Assembly: GCA_000708835.1 (NCBI GenBank)
Contig: DF237236.1
Location: 47,231 to 111,230, forward strand
DNA length: 64,000 nt
Direction: 5' to 3'
Origin: Klebsormidium nitens
Lineage: Eukaryota > Streptophyta > Klebsormidiophyceae > Klebsormidiales > Klebsormidiaceae
Shown: positions 25,070-37,321 of the stretch, piece after piece
How the letters are laid out: the number at the start of each line of letters is the position of its first letter
How positions within the stretch are numbered: position 1 is the stretch's first letter
Position numbers and translations under genes: made by a program
The notes under the pieces: model-generated
Databases searched by the model: none
The model's input: only the letters and a program-made list of their open reading frames with translations
Told to the model about the DNA's origin: nothing

Positions 25070-28000
25070 ATGTTTACCAACCCTAAATGATAGAAACGAG
25101 TCGTAATCGTACACTTTACTTCTCGCTTATACAGCCTTTCCCATAAAAGGACCGGAAAAACAGCTTCCTTGTCGAGTCCTCCTTCTGAGGAGGGTTGGAG
25201 AACGGCTTACTCGAATGAATGAAATCGCTTACAGTTGATCGGCCGACTTATTCAGTTTAGCATCTTCCATGAGAAAGGAAGTAGTCCATCGAGCTTTTGA
25301 ATGGAGTTTGCCCCCTCGATTTTAAAGTTCCAAGAGGAAGCAGCCAAAATCACATCGAGCCGTTAAAGCGTCAAGGAAGTGATCGAGCTTGCTGATCCAA
25401 AATGACAGAAAGAAGAGTCCGACCTCGAGGGTTTTGGACGCATATAATGCTCTTGTACACAAAGCTATGCGCGCAATGAAGTCAAAAGTTTCTGAGGAGG
25501 GTTTCAGTCACTAGCTGCACGCCCCGAGGAACCTGAGTTAACCATTCTTCCGCTTGATATTTTTCATGCAGAAAACCTGCTTTGAGCACGATGTCTTCCT
25601 TCTGGGCTTGAACAGCGGCCACCTGTCCAATTCCATCCCATTAGCAATCTCTTTCAGCATCATCTTCTGCCGCGAGACAATCTTTACGAGAAGACAACAA
25701 TCACCTTTCCCCCTTAGATCTGGCTCAGTATGATTGGGATTGGATCTCGTAAATACGGGTTGGTTCTCGTGCATACAGATGCAAGTTATGTATGATTCTG
25801 CAGCATACGCAAGATTCGACACGAACTCCACACGTATTCGCTGCATCAAATACTGATGCCACATTTAGCAACCAGACGGCAGGTTTACAATCAAATAGAT
25901 GACATGTGTTAGCCTGGTGCAGCCCGTGCTCTCTGAATTGGACGGCAACATTTGGACAGTTCGTAACGCTTATCGTCTCGCAGTATTTCCCTGCTCGTAG
26001 GCGCCAGATGAGATGATTCAGCATACCTAGATTTGTGGCCGCTGCTGACTCTGGCCCCTGGTGGGAAAGGTTCGTTAAAGTAAAAGGAATGGTGGGCGAC
26101 GAAGTTTAAAGCCTGACCTAGATTGAGCAACTCACAAGAAAGATTGAGCGCAGTGATTGCAGGGCACCTCTGCAAGGCGGGCTGTCTGCTCCAACTGAAC
26201 GATAAATCTGAAGCACGCGTTGCAGACACAGCTTACCATCTTAACCGCCCCAACCAGCTGCAAGAGATTCCTTCAGCCAACAATGCCGGGAGCATTCGGA
26301 TTGAGATCTTCGCAGAGTCTTTTTGGACATTGTCTCTTGCCGTTTATATGTGATAGATGATGATCCGTGAGTGCCCGGAACGTGAAAGGCACATATGATA
26401 GTGTGACAATCGAGCTGCAAATTGCCAGAAAGCTGCTTCCAAAGAACAGCCTTCTTCGGGCGCATCTTTCAAGCTTTTCCAAACAGAAGCATGATGGTGC
26501 TTGATGGACGAGGTCTGGTTGCGCAGCTGCAGGGCTAGCAAGAAAAGCGTAGCGTCCCAGCTTTTCTTGATATTCCGGCGTCGGCCCTTGGAGCACGTAC
26601 TTGTTAGTGACCAAGCAAGTTTTCAATGCCAGGTCTGTTTCTACGCAGATACGCAGCCCCCTTGCCAAATCCTTGGGCGAAGGGGACCTGCCCATGGGAT
26701 CACCAGTGCAGCGTGCCGTTGTGGAACTGATGACCGCAAGTGTGACAACTCGTTTCTCTTCGCTGTCTACTCACCTTTGTTTTGCCTGGGCATGCAGTGC
26801 ATGCAGCTTGGCCCTTGACAAAGCTCTCAAGCACGTCCTGATATTCGGATTCATTGAAGAGATCGGACAGCTATGTAGGAGTCGGGGATGTCAACGTCGA
26901 CAACTTTGCTATGTCAAATCAATCTCGCCCTACGAAGCTTTTGATCCAATTCTCGTCCAGCCCCATTGTGATATCCGAATCCTGACATCTAGAACCAGAT
27001 TGCCAGCTACAATTTTCACCGGCTTTTCTACGCATTTTGACGAGGTGATTCAACTATAACCTATTCCGATTGCATGCCTAGGAGTATTAAGCATTGCAGT
27101 AATATACTTACCCCGTTAAAACTTCAGATCTTACGTACCGTACCGCTCTGCGGCAGGAGCTGCTACCTACTACCTACCTATTAACACACAGCCACTTCTG
27201 ACATCATCCTACGGTGGTACGTACCGGCTAGCTCAGCACCGCATTTCCGCGCCGAGCGGTAGGTACCGGTTTAACGGTATCTTTAATCGGCCTCGGTCTA
27301 ACCAAACTTGAAGTTACTCCCGTTCCGTTCGTTCAACTTCGGCGCCGAGCAAACAGGGCGCCAATGATTGGAACTGCCTCCGAAAAGTTTTGCTTGAATG
27401 AGAAGGTGCCAATTGGCATGCTGTCGTCGCTGCGGCTTGTTCTGAGTTCCATCGACGGCTCAAGGTCCGTGAGAGTCCAATAATTCGAATCGTCCGATTT
27501 CCAGACCACCACGCCAATGATTGTCTTGTTTGTTCCGACTCCCGCCTGTACGGGTACGCATGCGCAATATTGGGACCGGAAGCTCACGGGTGCACACAGT
27601 TCAGTGAATATCCTACAGACCGAGCAGCGGGCGCTGGCCTCTCAAAAGTCACAGGCCCTGAGTACTAGGTACCTGTCTGCGGCGGCACGTACTGACACGA
27701 CGGTACCTAGATGATACCGTACGGATCCTTAGTACCTACAAGATCCTGCGGAATCTGGTACCAAAGGAACCTGCTACATAAAAGCAGTAGGGCTGCAGGT
27801 CTACTTTTGTGACACAGCATTTGTCTGGAACAAACTAGGGACCGTACCGAAAACCAGATCGCCGGTTTGTATCTGATCTTGCGCACCCCCAGCTAGTACT
27901 AGTAGTACTGGGCTTGGAAGCATGAATCCAGTATTACGCCAGAGTCGAAAATTACGCCACGTCTGTAGATACTCCAAAAGATCCACTCTAAAAGCCAGAA

Positions 28001-28410
28001 GCTGTTTGAGGGCGCAGCTGATGACACCATCTCGATCGTTTTTCTGACATACCTCAGGTATGACTACATCCCTAGCTAGGTAGGAGTCGAGGGCCGGGCC
28101 GGGTTGTTTGGTGTTCTCAGCTGGCAAGTGCTCATGCATGTAATGAGGAGGGCCGCCCATTCGCTGATCTGCACTGCTGAGCAAACCTGCATTCCAAGAA
28201 GAGGTAGCAGATCCACTCGATAAGGGGCGGTTCGAAGAGCAGGAAATTGCAGTTCCGGCAGAGTTAGGGCAGCAGAGTCGCCCCTGTCCTCATTTGATCC
28301 TCTCCACTAGTGGCACTGCTAGCGCTGGCTTGTTGACTCGAACTACCTACTAGAGCATTAGCGTAGCGGAGACTGCACCTTTCTTTCAAGTTGAAGGAGG
28401 CGGAACAACA
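25070..28410. other. Intergenic region upstream of the TLC gene, rich in GTAC words
   Basis: No supported gene. Between 27120 and 28350 the sequence is crowded with GTACC/TAGGTAC/CTACCTA words (for example cgtaccgtaccgc near 27135, ctacctactacctacc near 27165, ggtaggtaccgg near 27260, ctaggtacctg near 27667, ggtacctagatg near 27702). They lie upstream of the TLC start codon at 28411, as similar words lie upstream of the SET and F-box genes. Confidence 0.4.
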
Positions 28411-30531
28411 ATGAAGGAAACGTGGTGTTTTCTGCTGGTGTGTCTCTTGAGCATTGCAATGTCAGATGCCCTGACGATTGGGACGGGCCTCATCAACCAC
28501 CATTCAAGGGCGATGTCTGCGAACGGCCTGCAGGAAAGGCAAGTAGTTGCCTATGAAGTGGCTTGTTTTTCACAGTAATTTGGCACGTCGGGGGCATGTC
28601 AAAACACGCAAGCAGCTGGCATGGCCAAGCCAATGGTCGACCTGCAAACTAGTATCTTTTTTCTCTTTCCCGGCTTAACAGCGTGACAGATGTCTGGTGA
28701 GTCCGATACTGAATCATTCAAAGTGGTACAGTTGGGCCACTGGCAGCCAAGTTTGTGTCGCAAACACCTAAAAGCAGGTTGCCAAAATGAGGATGACATG
28801 TTTTCTTACCTTCATCTTGCAGGAGGGCCCCGCTCCGGAGGCTGCTAGCCTTCGATGTGATACCGCTTGACGCTTTACCACGGGCTCCTGAACGAGATTG
28901 TAGTGTGCAAGCTGCCAATGTTGTGGCAGCTCTAGGGGTATCTCAAGACATGGGTGCAAACACAACTGGTTGCACCATCATTGACCACGCGTTTGGAACA
29001 TCATCAGGTCAGAGAAGCAGCAATTGTCTCTGCTTGGAATCAGTGCTGGACGAGTATGAGAAGGCAGCCCCAGGATTGGCTAAGGTCAGTACAAAACAGT
29101 GCGATAATGTATGTTCCATAGGAGTCCTGTGCTTCTTCCTATTGTACTGACCTTGCAGTATGTATTTCGGTAGCTGCCTGCAATGCTGACAAGCCTGGAC
29201 GATCTGCAATATGCGGGGGAAAGAGCACTTTGGAGGTGTGCAATTGAGGTCATGTGAGAACATGGGCAGTCAAGAGTGTCTGCATCTGTAGACATGAAGT
29301 CAAACCTTTGCCTTGTCTGTTCGTAATGCAGGTGCTAACAATATGCAAGTCCGTGTATGGGCTCCAAACAGCGTGGGCTTCTGAAGAGGGTGGCCTTTGC
29401 CCCACTCTTCCAGAGATCAATGACCCCTATTTATGGCAAGGGGTGGCCCCAACTACAGTGGCTTTGCCCCACTCTTCCAGAGATCAATGACCCCTATTTA
29501 TGGCAAGGGGTGGCCCCAACTACAGTGGCTTTCTTCATATTTCATTATCTGGCAGTCTCCATCATAGACTGGTTGTACGCCAGCTTCTCTGCAACGTACA
29601 AAGACTTGCCACTTCGCAAGCAGAGGAACGTGGCGGATTTCACTTACAAGATCATTGCGTTGAGCTTTGCTCTTGTTTGGACGCTGATTTTTTGCTGGGA
29701 CCTGCTCTTGGATGGACACTCGGGAAGCGCCACCAAGTTCTCGGACATGAGGCTTGCGTTGATGGTGACCATTACTTTCTACATGTTTGAGTTGGCTTAC
29801 CGGATCAAGCACGGCGTTCCAGTCATCCTCCACCACCTAGTCACAGTAGCACTGATTCTGACCGTCATCTACACCATATATGACACGCGAGGGACGCTTC
29901 AGAGCGCTATCTTCCTGCGGTTCTCGCTGCTGTGGTTGATGCACGCCCTTATCGAACAAGTTACGGACCTTGGGATGATCCTATATCATCTGCGGAGCAT
30001 CTGGGCTCCACAAGTACTCAAGGTGAGTTGGCGTTTTGTGCCACTACCTGAAGCAGAAAAGCTCACCGTTGCTCGTTGTTCTCTACCATATTTTGCTTTT
30101 GTATGTTTTGGATTGATATAGCACATCCGCTGTGACATGTTTTCGTGGCTGTGATTGCAGCCTTGCCTTTGGAGACGTGAAGCCGCACCTTTGGCAGTTT
30201 GGGTGTCCTGTTCGCACCTCCCCATATGTTGATATTTGGGCACTCGAGCTTCAAATCCTGCTCTGCTAACTGAAGCCACTCCGTGACTACTACTGTGCAG
30301 GTTGCAGCACTCGTCCATGTCATTGTACGATTGGTGGTTCACGCCCTCTCGTGGATCTTGTACGTTCGTCTAGTGAGTCTTCAAGACCAGGACTTCAGCA
30401 ACGTACCTTGGAAGCGCGCCTGGACCGTAATGATCCCTGTTGCAGACATTGCTCTTCTGGTCTTACAAGGACACACCTTGTATACCCTTCTCGCTATAGC
30501 AAAGCGGGCAAGGGCAAATCTTAAGGTTTAG
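28411..30531 (+). CDS. TLC (TRAM-LAG1-CLN8) domain membrane protein, 4 exons, frame broken by a 67-bp duplication
   Basis: Exons: 28411-28538, 28823-29084, 29332-30022, 30301-30531. Intron 1 uses a GC donor (AG|GCAAGT) chosen because only this keeps exon 2 open. The N-terminus (MKETWCFLLVCLLSIAMSDA) looks like a signal peptide or anchor. Exons 3-4 hold repeated hydrophobic segments and the TLC-like core ELAYRIKHGVPVILHH with paired His, followed by LVTVALILTVIYTIYD. TLC proteins act in ER or organelle membranes in lipid or ceramide metabolism or sensing; the exact role is unknown here. In exon 3 a perfect 67-bp direct duplication (29399-29532) shifts the frame, so reading from exon 2 hits a stop at 29488-29490. 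Removing one copy gives a continuous 414-aa protein. Alternatively, translation from an ATG at 29357 is already in the distal frame. Confidence 0.83.
29399..29532. repeat. Perfect 67-bp tandem duplication inside TLC exon 3
   Basis: Copy 1 is 29399-29465 and copy 2 is 29466-29532, identical over 67 bases (starting gccccactcttccagagatc). Because 67 is not a multiple of three, the duplication shifts the reading frame. An intron that removes exactly one copy is excluded because the unit contains no AG-GT junction. Confidence 0.97.
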
Positions 30532-31958
30532 CTAGCCAACATTCTCTTGTCACCTGATGGGGGTTAGCTAGCTAGACCGCAGGGAAACATTTATATAGTG
30601 ATGAGATAGGTAGATAGGCTTGCTTACAGTGGCCAGCATTGCTGCCGGAGCAAGTAAGCAGGCACGGGTAGCGGCCCAAGTCTTTGAAGATAATCCGGTC
30701 TTCCGGAACAATCGAACAGTCAACGACCTTCTGGCATCACGTATAAACAAAGAAGCCCATATCATGAACTCTAGCGTCTGAAGTCCTGAATCTACACTAT
30801 CCGAGTGCAGGCTCAATACCTATAAAAGCGACGCGCGGGCTCATTTATTTAGCCGCCGCCTCAATTAACAATAAGCTTAGTGTCTAGTGTCTAAGAGATG
30901 ATGTTTTCGAGAACTTTGCACTCTCGGCCAAGTCCAACCATGCCGATCTCAATTGCCTGAGACTTGACTGCTTGCGATACCTACTCTAGACCGGGTCGTC
31001 TTCAGCTGTCATAGTACGTATACTGGATACAGTGATTCGCATCAAGGCAGTTACCGTATTTGGAAGCGCGCGCGCTTAAATCATACCGAAGTCTGCCTGA
31101 TTCTTTTAAATTTACCCCCGGGTCACATAACGGTGTTACAAAATGACAATGTTCATGCAGCCACTTGTCAAATGACGCAAGCCTTTGAGCGGCTGAGCGT
31201 GACCGCGATCCGATCGGCAAGGCTACTGATTTGAAAGATTTCGATCATTGCGTGCAAGTTGAAGGTGCAACTCTGATTTGTACGTCACTCAACAAACATC
31301 ATGGCGATATCACGTACATCGAGGACGTCAATCCTTTCATGCACAGACGATGCGGGCTGCTGGATTCAATTGAGCTGGCATTCATAGTACAGCTTTTTCA
31401 CAATTGACCCGGACTCATAAGCAGTCCACCATGTGCACCGCCGGCGCGTCATTCTCTTCTTAAAAGCGTATCTTACTGTACACATGCAACTTGAAAAACA
31501 GCTGGCGAATGCCGTAAGGGATGTGTTCATAGATATGAGACGCACTAAAACGACTCGTGAGAAAGTATGAGCTAAATCAGAGGCCTCCTGATCACGAGGC
31601 CTGTTTTTGCCCTGCATCGGATTGGCAAAGCAACGTGCGGAATCAATTGATGGCCATGCCGGCGCTTCTGAATGCACTTTTCAACTTTCTGGACCAATCA
31701 CCGAAAAACTGCAACTCTAGCTTGTTGAATCATCTAAACAATGAACAAGGAGCAATCAGAATCTCTGAAGTCCTAAAGCAGCTAGAGATGCGTACATGCC
31801 ACTACAACGGCCTAGCTCTCGCATGCAACTAATCACTCGTCTGAGCCGCCTCGTTAAGCAGGGAAGGTGCAGCATGCCCAACTTGAGTCTCTCTTAATGC
31901 GTAATTTCAACGACAGATTCTGCGAAATTATTCTCAGTCCGTCACCAATTTAAAAACT
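30532..31958. other. Intergenic region between convergent TLC and NHL genes
   Basis: Both flanking genes end here, so it should contain their 3' UTRs. A TATA-box-like word (tataaaag, 30821-30828) stands alone. No coding frame with recognisable similarity was seen. Confidence 0.4.
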
Positions 31959-34900
31959 TCACTTCTCGGCTCTGTCGATTTCGAAGTCGGCGGTTTGCAT
32001 GTAAAACTCGGACCGTTGCTTCCCGCCATACGCCTCCGCAAACCAGGCGTAGTTGATGTAAGCCCGCCCATCTTTTATCGCCACCGCGGTTGTCGAGATT
32101 GTTGGGTCCTGCAGAGGACATGTTCGAGTGCGTCAAATCTATATGCTCTTGATCGCTTCCGGACCGAAACGTCGCAGGTCAGCCATCCCTTCAAATACCG
32201 TAGCGACGTGTTGTAGGTCGTCTGCATCTAGGAATCTGTCGGCAGTGTTTCAACGGCACGAGCAGGAGACGCTTACATCGCCGCTTCACTTTTGTCTATC
32301 AAGAGCTCATAAAACGTTCACTGGTATTGTATTGCAAGGCGCTTTGAAACACCTCGACCTTCCCATAACTACAAGTAAAGAACGTCGCATTTCTGATTGT
32401 TCCTGTCGAACTTTTTACTGCAGCAATGCCGCTTCCCATTCTTCGCAACAAACTACTTTCTGAAAGTTCTCCGCAAATCACTTCAATCGGCGGTCCCAAA
32501 GGAGCACATTCGAAGTTGCCAAAGCGTACCTGCGGCACAGTCTCCAGAATCTTAGCCGACCGCCACTCGTCGCTGCTCTCGACCAGGTACACGTTATCGT
32601 TCGTGGTCACCACCAGTCGGCCGTCGGGCCGCAGCCGGATTCCGTCCGCTCCCGGAAACACGCCGTCGATCGCGATATGCGACGGCTCCGAGCCGTCGAG
32701 CGGAACCTGGATAGGTCAAATCTGTGGATTAGGATCGGGTTTGGAAGGACGAACAGGGACTGCGTAAAAACACTTGAAGACGCTTTGTCCGCTCCCCGAA
32801 ACCGCCCTCGATCGCAATATGCGTCGGTCCCGGGCCGTTGAGCGGAAGCGGTTTTAAACAATGGGGTTAGGATTCGATGGAAAGCAAGTTGGACTTCCGT
32901 TCACTCCGGAATCACACCTCGTTGATCGCAACGTGTGTCGGCTCCGCACCGTCACGAGCGGAACCTGCTTACTGGGTCAGGAATTGGGGTTCTTTGAGTT
33001 TTGAGAAAGAGACGGGAAGCAAGAACGCAACTTGTGTGGAGCGATTTCCGTTCGCTCCCAAGAACAATCCCGTCGATTGCACTGTACATCGGGATCGGTC
33101 AGGCGAAACCTGGAAGTGAGGTTTGGCGGTTACAGGAGCTGATATTGTTCACGGCTTAGCAGCATCTTGGCGAGGGATTGCCAGGATAACACACCGTTGA
33201 TCGCGACGTGCCTCGGCTCCGAGCCATCGAGACAGCATTGTGCCGCCACTCGTACTTTGCGGTTGAAGCTTAAGGAGGGGCACTTCGGTATTAGTAAAGG
33301 AGAGACGGACAGGGAGGAAAAATATTTGGCTTCTCAAGCACGCGAAGTTGCGGAGAACGATCGAAAAATGAGAAAAGAGCGCAATTGCCCAGCCTTCTGA
33401 AACGCTGCGACCAACCAAGCAAGTTGGCGGGACTTCATGCACAAGCTGTGTCGTCCGACTTCGAGTTGTTTGTCGAAAGCTTTGACGCGTCCGACGTTGA
33501 CACATGTACATTGCGCTCGAGACGCTAAAGCTTTCGTCTAACGTGGGGGTCTCTTGGTTTTTCATCTTGCTTCCAACGACTGACCGTGGGAGTCACAACG
33601 CAGAGCGGCGAAGAGCAGAAAGAGGATCCACTCGAACGAAGCTAAAGCGGGGAGAGGATGCTGACAGATTCTTGTCGCCCCCACGCCGCAACTTGCACCG
33701 GACTACTGGTACAGATTGACCTGACAAACTCCACAGCTAGGGACAATTGAGCGACATTCTCCGTACCGTTTCTGGTTACTGAAAACCAGGTCCTGGGCGC
33801 AGCTTAGAAAGAATTGAGAAGTAGAGCGGGGGGGACCCAGCGCGGGGGCCCTGGCCCGGGGCGCACGTTAAAGGCAATCTCAGCTTTAATACGGCGGTAA
33901 GAGCCAATTTCCAAATACTTTGGCCACCAAGGGTTCGACTCCGTGGGGCACTGCCAACGCGACCTCGATCAGAACTTGAAGACCCCGACCCTTCGCAGCA
34001 GTTTCTTACCTTGAACCCGACCCCTTGGCGCAGGTTGAACGTGATGATGTAGCCGTTTTCGTGAACGACCAGTCCGTTGAGTCCCAGGGGAAACATCTCG
34101 AACACCGTTGGGAAGGACTCGAAGAGGGGACTCGCGGCGAAGACGACCGGGTCGCTCCCGTCTGCACGGAGTTGCGTCGCATGCAGGAACGGATTAGCGA
34201 AGACTGTCAGCTTGACACCAACATAACATGTCGTCATCCTAGGGAATTCTGGTGGTGATTTCTATCCCTGAAGCGCTGCCGAAGTGGGGGAAAGAAGTAC
34301 GGCCCGTCAAAAGAGCGGGAAAAAGACTCTTTGCGGCTGGCAGGAAGAAGAGGAGCTCATAGTAACAAGAAGCTGACGCCCTTTCAAACGTACAACTTTG
34401 CTCGACTTAAAAAAGCCATGTATTTGTCCGGCTTGAAAGGAGCAACTGAGCTTGAACCAGTCACATCGGAGGAGCTCAGCAACCCGAAAGTCCTGCAATG
34501 AGATCTGAATCACTTCAGCCCGACAATCTTATAAACAACAGAAGGTCGCAAAAGCACGAAGTTACTAAACGGCAAACAACAAGTTTGAACGTGACCAAGA
34601 AACCCACAACAATAGCGGATGACCAATCAAGCATGCCAATGGAAAGCATGAGAAGCACTCGCCTGCCTTGCACTTCCAGATGAGACTCCGGTGCGTGTCA
34701 GTCGTGTAGATCTCCCCCGTTTTCGGGTCCACTGCAGAGTCGTTGGCGAAGACCGGCATCTCCCGGGGCGGGTTCGAACAGGGGACGTCGTTCAATGGCG
34801 TCAGGAACAGCCTCTCACCACTGAGGAAAGCACCAGCAGAAAAGTGAGTAGCAGCTTTGACAGAGTCTTGGAAACATCTACGCTTCGAACTTTCTCTGGG

Positions 34901-37321
34901 CTTTATCACCATTGATAGACCTCGCTTTTTCCCTTCTGGTGTTCTAGCGCACGCTGTGATCAAGTTCAACCAAGGACGGCTTCTAGAATTCCGGTTTAAA
35001 ACGGTTTGCGTAGGGAGATGTATGTTTCGAAACGTCTTCGAATTCCTCCGACGTTGGATGCACTCCATACGATTTTGTAGGTGACCCTCAGATGAAAGCG
35101 GCTCCTGAGCTGCTGGCATCAAGACTTCGAAATGCAAGCAACGGTTTGCATGCTACCCCGCAAAGCCTCTCAGCAGTCTGACTTATTTGTGTTACGCAGA
35201 TGCTTTGGCTTGCTTGGATGAACCGTGGACAATCGTGCTGAAAGTCTTAAATAGATAGGTTGACTACGTAAGCAGACGACTCGCCTTCTGCAGACGCAGT
35301 CTTGCAGATTCATTTCGGCTCTAGAGGCTAACCTGATTTCCGCTGCCACAGTCAGAGGCACTGAACAGAGTCATTTTGTGGTCCTTAAATATCATCTTTA
35401 CTTATGCAGCGAAGGGATGCACGGTCTTCACCTGACCTGACCCGTGAGAGTCCCATAAAAGCAAGCCAGAGACTCGTAACTAAATTGTTCGCTTTGTTTT
35501 TCTTTCTTCGACTACTGAGTCGCCTTCAGTCTCATCAAACGGTTAAGTATCAAGACCCCAGAGAGTCTAGTCAAGTGCATGATTACAAATAGTGACAAGC
35601 TTCCCCACCGCTTTTGCTAAACCAATTCCTGCGATCGCATTCTACTCGGGCGCCGGGGAAATGAACGGTCATAATGACGCAGTTCCGAGCTGGCTCAACT
35701 GATCAAAGATAGACCCCAAAGACCAAAAGATACTCCCAGCAATGTGGATGCATCTTCGTTGGGTATGGCACACAATCCTCACGTGTCTAGATCATCACTT
35801 GCAATCACATTTCTGTTGGGCGACAAGGAGAATTCCGGTCAGACTGACGTAGGTACGAGCTGGGTCGACTGATCAAAGACAGACCCAGAAGACGAAAAGA
35901 TACTCCCAGCAATGTGGATGCATCTTTCATTGGGTATGGAACACACACCTCACCTGTGTAGATCATATCCTGCAACTGCGTTGTAGTTGGGGGCGGGGGC
36001 GTTGGATTTGATGGTCACAACGACGCGGTTCCGTGGCGCGTCAACTGTGATGCCCAGCGTACCGCATCCTTTGTACTCCATATCCTGCACAGGTGGTGCA
36101 GATTAATTTGATCCTGAATGTAGTGTATGATAAGCTTCAATGAGTCAATAAGCTACAACACGCTACAATAAGCGCAAGTTTTTTCAAAAAAACCTTTCTA
36201 ACACTGGTGGGGTTAGTATGGGGGTTTAGGGTGGGCATGGGTTTGGAGCGGGGAAGGTTTTGGGTTGAGGTTTTCTGTCGGCTTCGACTTATTTCAAGTT
36301 GAGCAATCGGCGCTGTTCCAGAGGGTTCATGAGTCTGGGGCCTTATCCCTGGATCTGAACTCCTTACTCTCGCTTGATCTCCCTTTGTCTTCACTAGAAA
36401 CATAACGAAGCTTCTTCCGTAGCTAATGAACGCAACTCCAGGTACACAGTTCCTTCTGCCTTTCTTTGCACTTCCTCGAGGCCTGACACTGACATGAACC
36501 TCTTTTGTGTCTTTGCTTTCAATCAACCGTTGGAGTAGAAACAAAGGGTCATTTACTACCACCACATTTCACTTAACGGATGACTTGGTACAGCAGAGGA
36601 TAACCTCCCAGGAAGCAAGCAATTGCCGTGTCTTACCGATCTTCGTGTCGCACATGCCAATTGTATTTGCTCCGGGACTCTGACAGCCCTGAGGCCACAC
36701 GGCCCTCAAGAGAAACTGGTACGGCATTTTCCTGAGTGGCTAGCTCGGGGCTGGTCAGAGTATCCAAAAGAAGCAACCACTCAAAGTGCGGCACTCAGGT
36801 ACGCAAAGTATGCAGCAGAAGCTGCCGCAATATGATCAGGTGTTATGATTCTCTTTTGCACGCTGTCAGAGTGTCTCTTCAACCAAGGAGACTGGTTGAA
36901 GCGCCGATGCAGAACCCCAACCACTCAATGTCAGCACTCACAACATTCCAGGAGAAAGCGAGCGAAGCTACTTGGTTAGCTTCTAGATGTGAAGTCTCAC
37001 TACAAAATGTTTTCCTAATTGACTTTACTACGTAAAGTTCCCTCCATTGACCCCTTGTCCGAGTTATACCAGGCCTCTCAGGGGCATCCCTACTCCTCTT
37101 TACGTCCCCCATTCACACCAGATCTCACAAATTGCCAAGTACGAAGTTCAGCCCTGCGACCAACTAACCTTGACAAGCTCCTTGGCAGTCCCGTCTTGGT
37201 AGACCCCCATCACATTGCCCCTAAGAACAGACCCCACAAGGAATCGCTGATGCTTGGCGTCCCAGTCAATGCTCTCAGGAAACTGCTGAGGGGCAGTGTA
37301 GGTGATTCGTTCTGGAGCCAT
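31959..37321 (-). CDS. NHL/SMP-30/gluconolactonase-like beta-propeller protein, 6 exons
   Basis: Exons: 37169-37321, 35954-36084, 34663-34820, 34010-34203, 32530-32706, 31959-32108; this gives 320 aa in frame. The start MAPERITYTAPQQFPESIDW, then KHQRFLVGSVLRG, LGITVDAPRNRVVVT, FANDSAVDPKTGEIYTTDT, LNGLVVHENGYIITF and GADGIRLRPDGRLVVT follow the blade pattern of plant NHL/SMP-30-like proteins (At2g01410-like). Members bind metal and hydrolyse lactones or esters in some lineages; the substrate here is unknown. The third intron is the uncertain one. A GC donor (GCAG|GCGAGT) with acceptor at 34204 keeps frame, and so does a GT donor at about 34658 with an acceptor near 34241. No signal peptide is evident. 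Introns 2 and 4 contain decayed copies of exon edges. Confidence 0.85.
32785..33240. repeat. Array of decayed copies of the NHL exon-5 acceptor edge
   Basis: The plus-strand exon-5 edge (32641-32710; ccgctcccggaaacacgccg, then gagccgtcgagcggaacctgg) recurs in intron 4 at about 32789-32852, 32896-32971, 33047-33112 and 33178-33238. All keep the block order: ccgttcgctccc-like, tcgatcgcaatatgcg-like, ggctccgagccgtcgag-like and, in three of them, gcggaacctg-like. Spacing is about 105-150 bp and divergence differs from copy to copy. The copies keep an acceptor-like CAG on the minus strand where gaacctg or gaaacctg survives. Confidence 0.88.
35625..35953. repeat. Two 170-bp copies of the NHL exon-2 donor edge in intron 2
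   Basis: A unit made of the 3' half of exon 2, its donor and following intron (35898-36057) is repeated twice at lower coordinates, downstream in transcription. The landmark agatactcccagcaatgtgg lies at 35728 and 35898, a period of 170 bp. The exon-derived parts (for example ggtcataatgacgcagttcc near 35667 against ggtcacaacgacgcggttcc in the exon) are clearly related but decayed. Confidence 0.85.

Noticed and set aside
30821-30828. TATAAAAG core promoter
   Set aside because: No gene starts within a plausible distance on either strand, so it is a lone word.
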